From Lota lota (Eukaryota; Chordata; Actinopteri; Gadiformes; Lotidae), in contig JACYXH010000175.1 of assembly GCA_026745465.1 (NCBI GenBank), forward strand, positions 1,027,501 through 1,091,500: DNA of 64,000 nucleotides. The letters run 5' to 3'. Positions 27,229 to 64,000 of the stretch are shown here, piece after piece. The notes below the pieces were generated by a model. It made no database searches and was not told the origin of the DNA. It saw only the letters and a list, made by a program, of their open reading frames with translations. Numbering within the stretch: position 1 is the stretch's first letter; every line of letters starts with the position of its first letter. The translations under genes were made by a program, and so were the position numbers.

Positions 27229-27380
27229 TCACACACACTCCAAATCTCTATGTATAGGCCTACGTCAACAATAGTTGTATTACTTAGATAGTGATATAAT
27301 GATGTCAAAGACATTTCTTATTTCATTGTAGAAAAAGAAAAGACAATGTGATTCAAGAGGAAACCCATTTGGAGGTGTGA
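26356..27380 (+). CDS. Glucagon-superfamily hormone precursor, probably GCRP/GCGL
   Basis: Three coding exons (26356-26441, 26680-26850, 27332-27380) give a 101-residue secreted precursor. It has a signal peptide (MCLTAWVVVLLVLCPGSLEM), a short propeptide ending in the dibasic site LKR, the hormone starting HSDGTFTSDFPHYL and continuing DKIKAKYFVEWLTSN, and a basic site RKRK before the tail DNVIQEETHLEV. The HSxGTFTSD start and FVxWL core define the glucagon family. One hormone only is encoded, as in GIP and GCRP, unlike GCG. The His start and linkage to scn8a favour GCRP; the tail DNVI recalls non-mammalian GIP. It would be secreted and act through a class B receptor. Confidence 0.85.
26680..26850 (+). 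CDS. Glucagon-family gene exon 3: hormone
   Basis: The exon follows the acceptor ctctttgaag. It encodes TVWRTYDIEKGQNIIKNLKR and then the hormone, with HSDGTFTSD at its N-terminus and YFVEWLTSNQRMRGVE at its C-terminal side. The KR gives the prohormone convertase site. The exon ends at a GC donor (AG|GCAAGT); if not spliced, the frame runs on for 27 residues to TAA near 26933. Confidence 0.85.
26851..27331 (+). other. GC-AG intron in the glucagon-family gene
   Basis: The donor is AG|GCAAGT, the optimal GC-donor consensus, and the acceptor is tttcattgtag. Splicing gives the in-frame basic site RKRK and a short tail, as seen in related precursors. The intron holds a CA repeat of about 80 bases at 27150-27228. 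Confidence 0.6.
27150..27228. repeat. CA microsatellite in the hormone gene intron
   Basis: About 38 CA units within the GC-AG intron. Confidence 0.95.
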
Positions 27381-27635
27381 TTATGTTCCTGCGTGATTTT
27401 GATATCTTAACACTTTATTTATAAAATATTAGGTGTAGATGTTTTAATTCTGTACACATGCTTTAAACACATATGTGCTGCTTATTTGTTTATTTTAACT
27501 ATCGATGGTCTGCAACTACATGATCATGTGCCAGTATGTTTCCCTCATGTTTTGTATTTAAACAAAAATGACCCATTCTTGTTTCACATTTTACTCTTGT
27601 TTTACGATACAAAATAAAATTAAGCAAATTGAACT
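27332..27635 (+). CDS. Glucagon-family gene last exon and 3'UTR
   Basis: Coding runs from 27332 to the TGA at 27378-27380 and encodes (R)KRKDNVIQEETHLEV. The 3'UTR follows, with AATAAA at 27613-27618. The basic start of this exon would allow trimming of the hormone C-terminus. The exon is supported by the frame-perfect splice and its charged, precursor-like tail. Confidence 0.6.
27613..27618 (+). terminator. Polyadenylation signal of the glucagon-family gene
   Basis: Canonical AATAAA about 230 bases after the TGA, the first such signal on this strand downstream. Confidence 0.5.
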
Positions 27636-28126
27636 GTTTGTGAACTGTAAGTCAAATAGAAGACGTCATAATAGATGTAACACATTTACACGTTCTCAAA
27701 AAGGTTTTGGCTTGTGGCTATGAAACCACTAGATGGCAGTGTTGTCATTTAAATAAGAATTCAAGACACCCAAAGCATGTTCTATTGAAAGTCCAGAAAT
27801 GTGCTTGTACATCTGTTTGCTTGCCTTAGTTTATTCTCCAACAAATCATAATAGATGCGAAGGCATAAACCCTCAATACTAATTAAAATCATGCGCCATA
27901 TTCACTTGACAATCCAACGAATATCTATCAGAAATGTGTATTCTGGGATCTGGTAAGCCAGAGGGCGCTTATCATAGAGTGGGTGGTGAGGGTGTGCGCG
28001 TGCGTGTATGTGTGGCTTGTTTCTTGAGAAATGTGAGCCGTGTGGTTGTGAAGCGATCCTCCAAGGGTGGAAGCCCTTGGCTCCTGGCCATTTACGTGAT
28101 GAAGGGGTCCCTGTTTGGGTCCTCCC

Positions 28127-28143
28127 GGGGGGGGGGGGGGGGG
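28127..28143. repeat. Poly-G run
   Basis: 17 consecutive G. Confidence 0.9.
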
Positions 28144-29092
28144 TGACCAGCGAAGGGGGTGAGGAGTAGGGATAGAGGGGGAGAAGGTGGAGAGAAAGGG
28201 AGGGAACAGTTGCACTGTTTAAGGATCCCTTTAACCCCAGTCGCTGAGAGTTTTAAAAGGGTTCATGATCGTCGTGAAACACACTTTTTACCGCTTGCAA
28301 AGACACTCTCTCCAAGTGTTTGACGTTTGCCGGCAGGGCTGCAGAAACGAACGCGGTGGAAGGACGATACACGATGTAGGCTACAATTTGAGTAAATGGG
28401 AGAATCAAATATTTATTTTTATTGGAGAACGTAAAGCAATTACTTTAATACACGACCTAGGCTACGAAATCTTGGTCCTTTGGAATATGTCGTTTTCCTT
28501 TTGATCGTTTTGATTGATGAATATTTTAAGTTGGTAAGATGTCCTAGTTGACTTATTAAAACACATGGTAAAATGAATCCCGAGGGAGTTGGGAGGTTTT
28601 GGGTGAGTGTGAGAGGATGGGCGGGGGATGGGGGGAGGTGATGAGAGGAGGTGTGTCAGTCTCCGATTTAGGTCGAGCAATGTAATGCCCCTCTCTGCAC
28701 ATAAAGATGGTTTGGGTTTTGTCCGCGCTATATCTGTCCGCGTTGCTGTTATCAGCATCAACTACAGAGGCCGTGTTTCTGGCTACGACTGGACTTCGCC
28801 TCTGCAGGTCATTGTTTGCTCGGATAATGGGTCTGTCTCTCTCGCGTCTCTCGGGAATCTGGTTGTTTTCGTTAAAGCCCCCGCGTCTGTGCGCGTCCGT
28901 ATACGTTTGTATGTGCGTGCGTGTGTGCGTGTGTGTGTGGCGCGCGCACCGGGCCGCCGCCAGTTCCGTGGATGGGCGCGGACTGATAGAGGTACTGGGA
29001 CAAACTGGGAGTGTGCTGCTGACTCAGCCTCGACTGCTGCATTCATTTATCTGCACTGCAGTGCACTACCACCCTCCCTCTCTTGCCGTTAT

Positions 29093-29119
29093 CACTCTCT
29101 CTCTCTCTCTCTCGCTCTC

Positions 29120-29152
<33 letters not shown>
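29093..29152. repeat. CT microsatellite
   Basis: CT units with two short interruptions, at the edge of the CpG-rich block. Confidence 0.9.
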
Positions 29153-29155
<3 letters not shown>

Positions 29156-29424
29156 TCCCTCCCCCTCCCTTCCGTCATTCGCACATCCTCTCCACCGCCC
29201 TGCACCTCTTCAAAGGCATCTCGGTCGGTGGGAATCGAGTGAAATAACTGTCAAGTGACGATAAACATTAGGCTATGCTCCACGCGGAAGCGCAATTCAA
29301 AGGTGAAGTGGATGAAAACGAATTGCACGCAGGTAGTAGACAGAGGTGTCCGTGTTTGAATCCGGGGAGAGCAAGGGAGTATGCAACGCGGTGATCTGGC
29401 AGGGGGAGAGCGGTTAATGTGACT

Positions 29425-29428
<4 letters not shown>

Positions 29429-29497
<69 letters not shown>
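29429..29497. repeat. GA microsatellite
   Basis: About 34 GA units. Confidence 0.95.
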
Positions 29498-29500
<3 letters not shown>

Positions 29501-29789
29501 TGAATATTCCGCCATTGTGAAAATAAAATGGTAAGGGGTGTGAAGAAAGGGATGGGCTCTATATCAAAATATGCTATGATCTATTCACAGGGCACATTTG
29601 AGTGGAGCGTGCTATATAAGACAAGTCATTTTCCTGCATTCTCCATAGTCTCGAGGAAAAAAAGAGTCGAAATTAGTGGGTGCGGTGGGGTTGGTGGTGG
29701 TTGGGGGTTGCACGCAATACCTCCTCCCCCTCACATAAAAGCCAACCACAGTCCTATTCAAACATGGGCTAGGGAGGATGGTGGGGGGT

Positions 29790-29812
29790 GGGGGGGGGGG
29801 GGGGGGGGGGGG
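29790..29812. repeat. Poly-G run
   Basis: 23 consecutive G. Confidence 0.93.
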
Positions 29813-30307
29813 ATATCACAACCTTGGGCTGTATCTTTACAGGGACCACAGAAAAATTAAAACGCTTCAGTGTACGGATGGACAACGTATCACAATCGTT
29901 CGGCTATGGCCTCCTCGTGTGCGTGGAGGAGGGGTGAGGCAATGGGTAGTCTATGCTAACATGGGGGCTTTTAACAAATTCAATAGGTCCATTACGTTTG
30001 AAAGGCTTCCCTGAAGCAGCACGGTGTTTACCGCAGTGCCACTCAGCCCCATGTCAAATGGATCATAATCCACTCAAATCGAAGCATTAACAGTAAAATA
30101 TCACAATATGGTTACCCACCACTCTTTCATGTGGTATCAGTTTGTACACACAGCTATAAGACGTGTATCCCAGAAATGCCAGAGGGGATCACATAATTTT
30201 CAGTATGAACTGTTTGGGGAAAATAACATTTTCAATGCATGTTTGTTTTTTATGTGAAGATTTGTTAAGAACTCACCAACACACAGAAGTTGTAACTGGA
30301 AGGCTGC

Positions 30308-30313
30308 TTTATT
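30308..30313 (-). terminator. Probable distal polyadenylation signal of scn8a
   Basis: The minus strand reads CCAATAAAGCAG here, a canonical AATAAA. Cleavage would fall about 10-25 bases further left, near 30285-30298. Confidence 0.5.
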
Positions 30314-30817
30314 GGTAATAAAAAGGTTCGTGCTCAAATGAAGACAATCTTTCATAAGTTCTTACTAAGAGTCGAAGTTGTTGTGCAACACACCATCATA
30401 TTGTACTGTATATTCTCTTTTATCTCGGTGTCAAATGATAATAGATTGAAAGCACTTCTTTCTCGAAAATCTTCAGCAAAATGAAAACAATTAACAAAAA
30501 AGCACATAATAAACCATGCTTAAAGAAACGAAAAGAAAAAAAGGAATCCTATAATCATGTATTAATACAAAAATAAAATTTCAGATGTAAAGAACATAAA
30601 TATAGAAGGCAAGCTGCTTTATCACAAGAGAAGTGGGTGACACGCATAGCACAAAGAACAGTACATTTTGTTTTGATTCGGTTTTGTTTTTTCTTCTGTT
30701 CACAACAAGCACTGTTGAACGTCATGATGAGGTGGAGTGAGGCTCGCTGATCCTTTCGTAAATTTTCTGACTCCTTGTGGAATGTTCTTCTCCATCTTGC
30801 AACCTGTCAACTGCCAC

Positions 30818-30820
<3 letters not shown>

Positions 30821-30852
<32 letters not shown>
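30821..30852. repeat. Poly-C run in the scn8a 3'UTR (poly-G in the mRNA)
   Basis: 32 consecutive C on the plus strand, so the mRNA would carry 32 G. Confidence 0.95.
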
Positions 30853-31039
30853 ACCCCCACCTTCCAGTTTGGAAACAAACAGTCTTTATTTTCTTCTTCA
30901 GAAATGTAAAAAGCAGAAAAAGGCACATGCCATTGAGTGAATACAACACAAAAAAAACGTTAAAAAATAAAAGGCATGAAAGAGAAGCAAGAAGTTTGTT
31001 ACATATGCATTGTGAACTGTACTGTAATGGCACAGCCGT

Positions 31040-31040
<1 letters not shown>

Positions 31041-31071
<31 letters not shown>

Positions 31072-31091
31072 TAGTATGTGTTTCTGTGATA

Positions 31092-31127
<36 letters not shown>

Positions 31128-31130
31128 CTG
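31041..31130. repeat. GT microsatellites in the scn8a 3'UTR
   Basis: Two GT blocks split by ttagtatgtgtttctgtgat. Confidence 0.93.
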
Positions 31131-31743
31131 TATGGCAGTGTACATGATTGGCCCCCGGGCTAGGGGCTGTTTAATTCCGGTGCGTCAGCAACACCAACTG
31201 ACTTCCTCTTGGTAGTGATTAGCTTAGGAAAGATTGTAAGGGAAGTAAAAGAGAAGGGTATAGTCTCATGTCCTAGACTGGTGAGGTGTATGTGTGTATA
31301 TATTCGGTGCAGGTGAGAGAGAGAGAGAGAGATATGACAGTAAGTGAGAAATGTGCTGGTAACAATATCCTTTTTCAGTCACGATCGGGCTACAATCCAT
31401 AGCAGGCAGCTCCAGGAACATCGCACATGAGCAATTCTCCAACATAGAAGGGTTGCCGAACCAACCAGTGTTAGACAACCACTGAATTTGTGTTGCACAT
31501 AAATTAAAATGTGACAGTGTTCTTCTGTTGAAAGTATATACATATAGACATATATGTATACATGTATATATCTTTTTGTTTTATATAATATCTATATTTC
31601 ATTCAATTTCCGTCAACAAAGTGAAAAGTGTCTCAAAATATCCAAAAGGTAACAAATGTGACAAAGGGCATAGTCGGAAGCCATTCTATATTATTGTTGT
31701 TATTCATTTTTTTGATTATTAGTAGTAGCTTTTTAAAATTCCA

Positions 31744-31751
31744 TATTTACA
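31744..31751 (-). promoter_or_regulatory. Possible Pumilio-binding element in the scn8a 3'UTR
   Basis: The minus strand reads TGTAAATA, which matches the Pumilio consensus TGTANATA. Pumilio is known to control sodium channel mRNA in flies. A single 8-base match in 4.4 kb of AT-rich sequence could be chance. Confidence 0.2.
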
Positions 31752-33170
31752 AAAAAACACAACAAAGCATGCCGATAAAATAAAAGAATATAGTACAGTA
31801 TTTATAGTTTTCTCTCAAAAAGTTCATTCTTTTCAGCGATTGTGCCATTTACATCATAGCCTGCACTGTACATATATTTGTTTTTTTGTTTGTTTTTTAT
31901 GTATTTTTCTGTGTGTATGTATGAATGTATCACTCTAAAACAATACATCCAAGATGAACATGAGTTAGAAGTAAGATAGTGGAGATATTTCGCTCGTCCT
32001 GTTTCTTTCATCGGGAATGTATTTGGTTTCAGTGTGCATCACCCAAACTGATTTCGGAGAGCTCCTATTGTAAACGAACCTTAGACAGTATAATTATTAT
32101 CATTATCATCATTATTATTACAGACAGGGGGTTCTGATACAGGCAGTGTTAAACACACCAAATGGCAGTCAGTGGTGCAACTTTGGCGGTCTTGGATTTT
32201 TATGTCCAGCTCAGCCGTTTGTAATAGGACCATCACTCCTGTGTAGAAAAAAACCCCAAAACAAACCAAAAAAGGTCAAAAGAAGACAAAACGTTGGCTA
32301 GGTATACACCTTATGAGGAGGCAGTTGAGTATCACCTATGACTGGAGGGTGCCTCGGCTTTGTGTTTTTCTGTGTTTTTTCCTTTATATGAAAAAGAGTC
32401 GCGAGTGGAACTTTCGACGATAGCTGCGTCAACGTGAGGACTGCTGATGTTGACCCCTGGAGTGTTCCTCATCTGACGCTGAGTGCCGATTCGGAGCAAA
32501 AGTGAGCGATGACAGTTGAGAAAGTCAGCGAGTGCATGGAGTAAAAAATAAACAAAAGAAAAGGAGAAGAAAATAAAATGGTGCGAGCCTGGGTCCAACA
32601 CCACACACAGTGTTAAAGAGGTCCCACAATAGCACAATGATACACTGACACACATGGGACTTTCAGCACTTACTCGGACCAAACCGCTTCCTGACTCGGG
32701 CCCCTGAGCCTGTCCTCTGTTGCTCTCTGTTCACATGGCAGTCTGAAACGCTGGGGCGCGGGCTCTCTATCTTTCTTATCGACCCATGCGTGCTGAAATA
32801 TTGATCATCTGTTTATGTCTATGTGATATCGCATCTATCAATCAGGTCTTCCTTTGCTTCCTTACAAAACACGCCATCCCTTCATTCATCTGTCAAACCA
32901 TCCAATCATAACAAGGTGTTTCCTTGTGATCTCTCTCTGCTTAGTTAGCAAAACGTCAACATGCGATAGAAGGAACACCATCAAACCTTTTTATTTCTTC
33001 CTGAATCTGCTTACTCATAGTGTCTTGTTAACATGTGACTCAAAGCCAAATCCAAACAGCGAACCGACACCAAAAACAGGAAGTTTCAAGGAAGAGTTTA
33101 GTAACATATACTTGCTGTATCCACCTAGATTTGTTTTTAAAATTACCCCTCCACCCCCATGTGTGTCTGC

Positions 33171-33232
33171 ACACACACACATACACACACACACACACAC
33201 ACATACACACACACATGCACACACGCACACAC
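33171..33232. repeat. CA microsatellite in the scn8a 3'UTR
   Basis: CA units with at and gc interruptions. Confidence 0.93.
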
Positions 33233-34331
33233 ATCCCTCCCTTCTCTAACATAATCCTTTTTCTGTCTAGAAACCATCAGAAGGTTACCACACTAATCAA
33301 CACTGACACAGCATACCCTCACTAATGCCAAACATGGGTTGGCTTGAGGCATTGCTTTTGACATCACCAGCTTATTGCCATAGAAACAAGTCAAGCAAAT
33401 GACTGTTGAACGCGGAGAAGTAAAGTAAAACCTGGATTTGGTGTGGATCAGCTTAGATGGCCACCCAAAACTGTATATCCTCAAAGTGAAGATATTCAGC
33501 CCCAATGCTTTCTAAATGCATTTTATGTCAGAAAAATAAAACCTAATAACTTTGTATTCGTGCTTCCTCATATCCCTCAGTTAGCCATTCTGACTATGGG
33601 GCCCAGACACAGCCTCCAAGAGCTAAGCTACTGAAGTTCACACCTCAAACCTCTGACTCTCTCACTTCCCAATATTCTATCTCTATATATTTATGTTCTT
33701 AAATAAACCTCATATATTCCATTATCACTATCGGCCATTTATACTTCACCAGTCAGTGTCCGCCTCAAATGTACTGTCAAAGCCACGGCAGTGGTCTGAG
33801 AATTGTAAGTGTCTCGTGGACTATGATTACTCATGCATGATTCCTGATCAAAACATGCCTTCATGCAAGTCATTTCTAGGCATTGAACGAGCACAATAAC
33901 TAGTATTTATCTGCAATTCGGTTCTGATGAATCCTCTTCAACCCAAGTCAAAAAGTGACGAATGACCCCTCTACACGGTCAGTGTGAAAGCCCATGTAGA
34001 AAATTTATTTTTCGATGTCAGTATAACAAAGAGGGGATGGAAAGATTTGTGACATGGGCTGAATGTAATATATTTTCTTTGCTGCTCAAATAATGTAAAG
34101 ATGCCAGGAGCCACAGCACAATCAAACCAAAAAAGTGATCGTTGGTTAACTGGTCTGGCTCTCCCACTACTTTCCCCTGTGGTTCCTTTCATTATCACAA
34201 TTTTCTTTTTCATTCTTCATTGACAAGGAAGTAAACTTAGTGAAAGGAACGCAGACTGTTAACACAGTTCTTGTGGAATGTTCCGGAACAGATTCCATAA
34301 TGGCAGATCTTAGCTGCTGGGGGAGGAAGGT

Positions 34332-34364
<33 letters not shown>
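34332..34364. repeat. Poly-G run in the scn8a 3'UTR (poly-C in the mRNA)
   Basis: 33 consecutive G, about 400 bases after the stop codon. Confidence 0.95.
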
Positions 34365-34366
<2 letters not shown>

Positions 34367-34761
34367 GGATTCCACACGTGGTGGTGGCAGGGATGTAGCA
34401 GAGATTTCTGTCCCTTGGTAGTTGGTCCCCAAAGAAATCTGTGTGTGTGTGTGTGTGTGTGTTTGAGTGTTTGAGTTTGCCATTGGCCAGCACACTTTAA
34501 AGTCCTTATCGGTTGCGTTTGTTCCTCATTTCATGGTCCCTATGCAGCAGAGATCCATGGTAAACGGATTGTGTTTGGTTCGTTTGCTGCTGACATAGGA
34601 ATCTGCGTCAGTGTCTGCAAGTCTGTAAACATTTTTTGTGTGTTTTTTTTATTATTGATCTTTAATTGTAAATTATAACTTTTTTTGTACATCTTCATGG
34701 GGTTTGGGCTCAGAGTTTCATCTCCTTGTGTGTTTTTAGGCTTCAGGGCAGTCAGTGAACC

Positions 34762-61364
<26,603 letters not shown>

Positions 61365-61387
61365 CTACAGGGGGGAAGGGGGTAGCC

Positions 61388-61558
61388 GTGCACGCACACA
61401 CACACACACACACGCACACACACATGCACGCACACAAATGCACCCGAACACACAAGCACACAGGCATACACACACAAACGCGTGCACACACAGGCATACA
61501 CACACACACACACACACACAATCATACACACACACACACACACACACACATTCACACA
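61388..61558. repeat. Imperfect CA microsatellite
   Basis: CA blocks with tgcacg and caggcat interruptions, about 25 bases upstream of an scn8a acceptor. Confidence 0.92.
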
Positions 61559-62199
61559 CAAAAGCCATGAAGATGACACTGCCAAAGCCACTGAAGTTTC
61601 TCATTTCTGTATGTTTGGGAGCTGTCTGATTGCACTAGAATAATTGTGATGTTATCTGTGATATTATAGTGGGGAAACATATAGTTGAGACTATGTATAA
61701 GTACGTAGGTAGGTTGACTAGAAATAGGAGTAGATTGACTGATAAGTGAAATGATGCTACTCTGTCTTACTGTCTAAAAACATGAGGTGGAAATGTGTAA
61801 ATATGTGTTGTATGTATGCATTTTCCCTTTCATTGCAATATAAACAAGTGTAATGTTAAGATTTGATTCAATTCTATGTTAAATGGAGTGTTTTTAAAAA
61901 TATGATATATACATTTGATATATATCAGATATATAGAACAAAATAACAACACATACGTGTACAAAACATTGTTGTTAGGAACCAAACAAACAATTAATAC
62001 TGAAGAGCCTTCCCTCTCATCGTAATGCAATCCCGAGAGGCAGAGCACCTCAACAAATACCAAATGAAACCAAAACCCAACGCATTTCATTGTGTTGTTA
62101 ATTGTTAGTTAGTTAGTTAAAAATGGCAGGATGAGGGGGAAGACTCTGTAGAGTGAGAGAAAATCCATAAGAAAAGAGCACAGCAGCACAAGGAGGGGC

Positions 62200-62275
62200 C
62201 ATGCAGGGGAGAGGAGGAGGAGGAGGAGTAGGAGGAGTAGGAAGAGGAAGAGGAGGAAGAGGAGGGGTGGGCGGG
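62200..62275. repeat. GGA / GAA purine repeat
   Basis: Repeated gga, gag and gaa triplets in an scn8a intron. Confidence 0.85.
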
Positions 62276-64000
62276 GCGGGGCCAGAAACCACATGCAGAT
62301 CATTTAAACTCCAAGGCTGAAAAAGGGGGAGCAATTCAATGCCAGTGCCGGTGTGAGGCACCTTCTTGAACTGTTCAGGTACATGGTGTCTCGTTTTAAA
62401 CAGAAAGCACTGTCTCTCCGGCACCCCCACCTCCCACCTCCACCCCACAACCTGCTGTATCTCACCACCACGGCTGTGTTTACTGAGGACAAAACTGGTT
62501 TTACCTTCTGGAAAGGCATCTTCTGGCAGCACTCGCTTGGGCCCCAAGAGGAACTCAAACACGGAACCAGGAAACTCTCGTTCCTTTTCAGTCTCATTCA
62601 ATTGTTACGTCTTGGGAAATATTTAGCTATGTTTTGGGTTGCATAGACTCAGGGATTCCAATTGAAAATAATATGGCACACACATACTCTAAAATATGGA
62701 TTTGATCAATAAAAAACCATCAACTGATTTAAAACAATGGATTCAATTAAGGGACTTATTCTGGACAAATTATAAACCAGTACATGTATAAGGGCTATTA
62801 TATGGGGCATTCGATTAAATTACCATTGATTCTTGATTCAATCTTCTGATACAGTATGCTTCATATACACAATATTGTGTTTAATATCTGGATTTTCAGC
62901 AGGGAATAAGCATACGGAAAGTGGGAAAACTGCATTCTACAGGTTTACAACTGGAATTTGTATACGTTCAATGCTGAGCACACAGTCTTTTCCTTGGATT
63001 TTCCAATGAAGATGTTGTTTCAGAATGTAAGCGGTCTATCATGGGATAGATTAGATGTTAAGGTTAGTGTCACTACAAGAAATTCCAATGTCCGTCTGCC
63101 CATCAACATTCCCAACCTTTAGAATGTGAGGGCAACTATATCTTTTTTTATTTTTGTAAGAAAGAAAAGTTAATCAAACTAAAAAAAAGGGCAACTGAAA
63201 CTTCCAATGCCATTTGTCAGCCAAGCTCTTAGTAGGCTAATATTGTAAAGCAAGTGATTCAAAAGCATCATGCAGCATAAGAAGTATGTTCACAAACTAG
63301 GCTTGGCAGTCTTCATGCATAAATAATGAGGTATATTTTGTAGGGTCTCTCTCTAAACGCTATGCCATTTCTCGTCTCATCACCGACATCTACATGGGTT
63401 CCTCTCTTTTGGATTGGGATGCGTCTTGAATTTCATCGTTAACTAGTGAAGCTCCTCAAATGTGTTGATTTTTGAGAGAAAACAAAAGCTACGTTAAGGC
63501 ACCTTTGTTTTCAATCCAATCACAAAATATGAGTTCTTAAGCGTTTTCATAACTTTTATGACATTTATATATCATAACAAATATGCTGAAATATTCCTTA
63601 TGCTTTAGAGCCAATGCCATTTAGAATGACCTAACAATTTTGTCTTCAATCAGTCCGTAGCGTTATTCTATTTGGCTAAAGTGCTAACTTATTTAAAAAC
63701 CTGCGGTGAGTGCTTCTGAGCTTCTTCTAAAGAGGAACAAGGAAACCAATCTGGTTATCAGAGCACTGCTGGGAGAGGAGAGAGTGCACACACACTGAAG
63801 GGGCCCTGGAGTAGACTGCAAAGCCTATCAAAAATGTATTAGTACCATTTTTGATAATTTCGGAGGAAAAATAAATCAAAAAATGGTTTGTTTTCCAATT
63901 CTTTTTAGTAGCTTAAATTATATTAATAATAATCATAATCATAATAGTGAGTAGAAAAAAAGTAAAGGGTGAGAGGATCAGCCTTAGTGTTTAAACTGAA

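Larger units (their letters stand above)
27640..30290. other. Intergenic region between the hormone gene and scn8a, with a CpG-rich block
   Basis: No coding sequence recognised. From about 28620 to 29400 the sequence is CpG-rich and ends in CT and GA repeats, so it may hold a promoter. An open frame starting at 28707 begins with a signal-peptide-like stretch but runs into a CT repeat, and I do not call it. Confidence 0.4.
30296..34761 (-). other. scn8a: scn8a 3' untranslated region
   Basis: No coding frame follows the TAG for about 4.4 kb, and the first strong polyadenylation hexamer with no later competitor is at 30308-30313. A proximal AATAAA is present on the minus strand at 32990-32995, so shorter transcripts are possible. 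The region is AT-rich and includes poly-G and poly-C runs and CA repeats. Long 3'UTRs are usual for SCN8A. The extent is inferred from signals only. Confidence 0.6.
61365..64000 (-). other. scn8a intron continuing beyond the window
   Basis: I searched for the upstream exon that encodes DI S3-S4 (in mammals a pair of mutually exclusive versions) and found neither copy. CA repeats lie at 61388-61558 and a GGA-rich stretch at 62200-62275. The rest is AT-rich with no recognisable content. Confidence 0.7.

Noticed and set aside
28628-29258. Plus-strand frame starting MVWVLSALYLSALLLSAS, signal-peptide-like
   Set aside because: It lacks any recognisable domain and runs into a GT block and a CT microsatellite; the hydrophobic start may be chance in this GC-rich block.
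30660-31160. Plus-strand frames across the poly-C run near the scn8a 3' end
   Set aside because: They lie antisense to the 3'UTR and consist of translated poly-C and GT repeats.
62113-62601. Minus-strand frames that could be an upstream scn8a exon
   Set aside because: No similarity to any Nav segment, no fitting splice phase; the C-terminal half is translated GGA repeat.

Overview
The window is vertebrate nuclear DNA, almost certainly from a teleost fish. The evidence is a split voltage-gated sodium channel gene of vertebrate type, a short glucagon-family hormone gene, short introns and a very high load of CA/GT/GA microsatellites and long poly-C/poly-G runs. There are no bacterial operons, CRISPR arrays or rRNA genes, and I recognise no tRNA gene. 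The species cannot be told from the sequence.

Region by region: (1) 1-25 kb holds no coding exon I can defend. It is simple repeats, scattered hairpins and some CpG-rich or AT-rich blocks that look like non-coding conserved DNA. (2) 25.26-25.32 kb, minus strand, is a plausible first coding exon of an unidentified acidic protein that would run leftwards. (3) 26.1-27.6 kb, plus strand, is a compact glucagon-superfamily prepropeptide gene (TATA box, signal-peptide exon, hormone exon, last exon reached over a GC-AG intron). Its sequence and its position beside scn8a suggest GCRP/GCGL, the glucagon-related paralogue lost in placental mammals. (4) 27.6-30.3 kb is intergenic, with a CpG-rich block. 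(5) 30.3-61.4 kb, minus strand, is most of scn8a, encoding the Nav1.6 sodium channel. Twenty-one coding exons run from the domain I S4-S5 linker to the stop codon, followed by a 3'UTR of about 4.4 kb. All 21 exons join in frame to about 1728 residues; the first coding exons (about 250 residues) lie beyond base 64000. (6) 61.4-64 kb is intronic.

The channel looks functional: the four selectivity residues D-E-K-A, the S4 arginines, the IFM inactivation particle, the ankyrin-binding motif, the IQ motif and the Nav1.6-type C-terminus are all present. The intron before the inactivation-gate exon starts with AT and ends with AC, as is known for this intron in other Nav genes. The linkage of a glucagon-family gene to scn8a mirrors the human chromosome 2 neighbourhood of GCG, FIGN and the SCN cluster, which fits an origin by the early vertebrate genome duplications.
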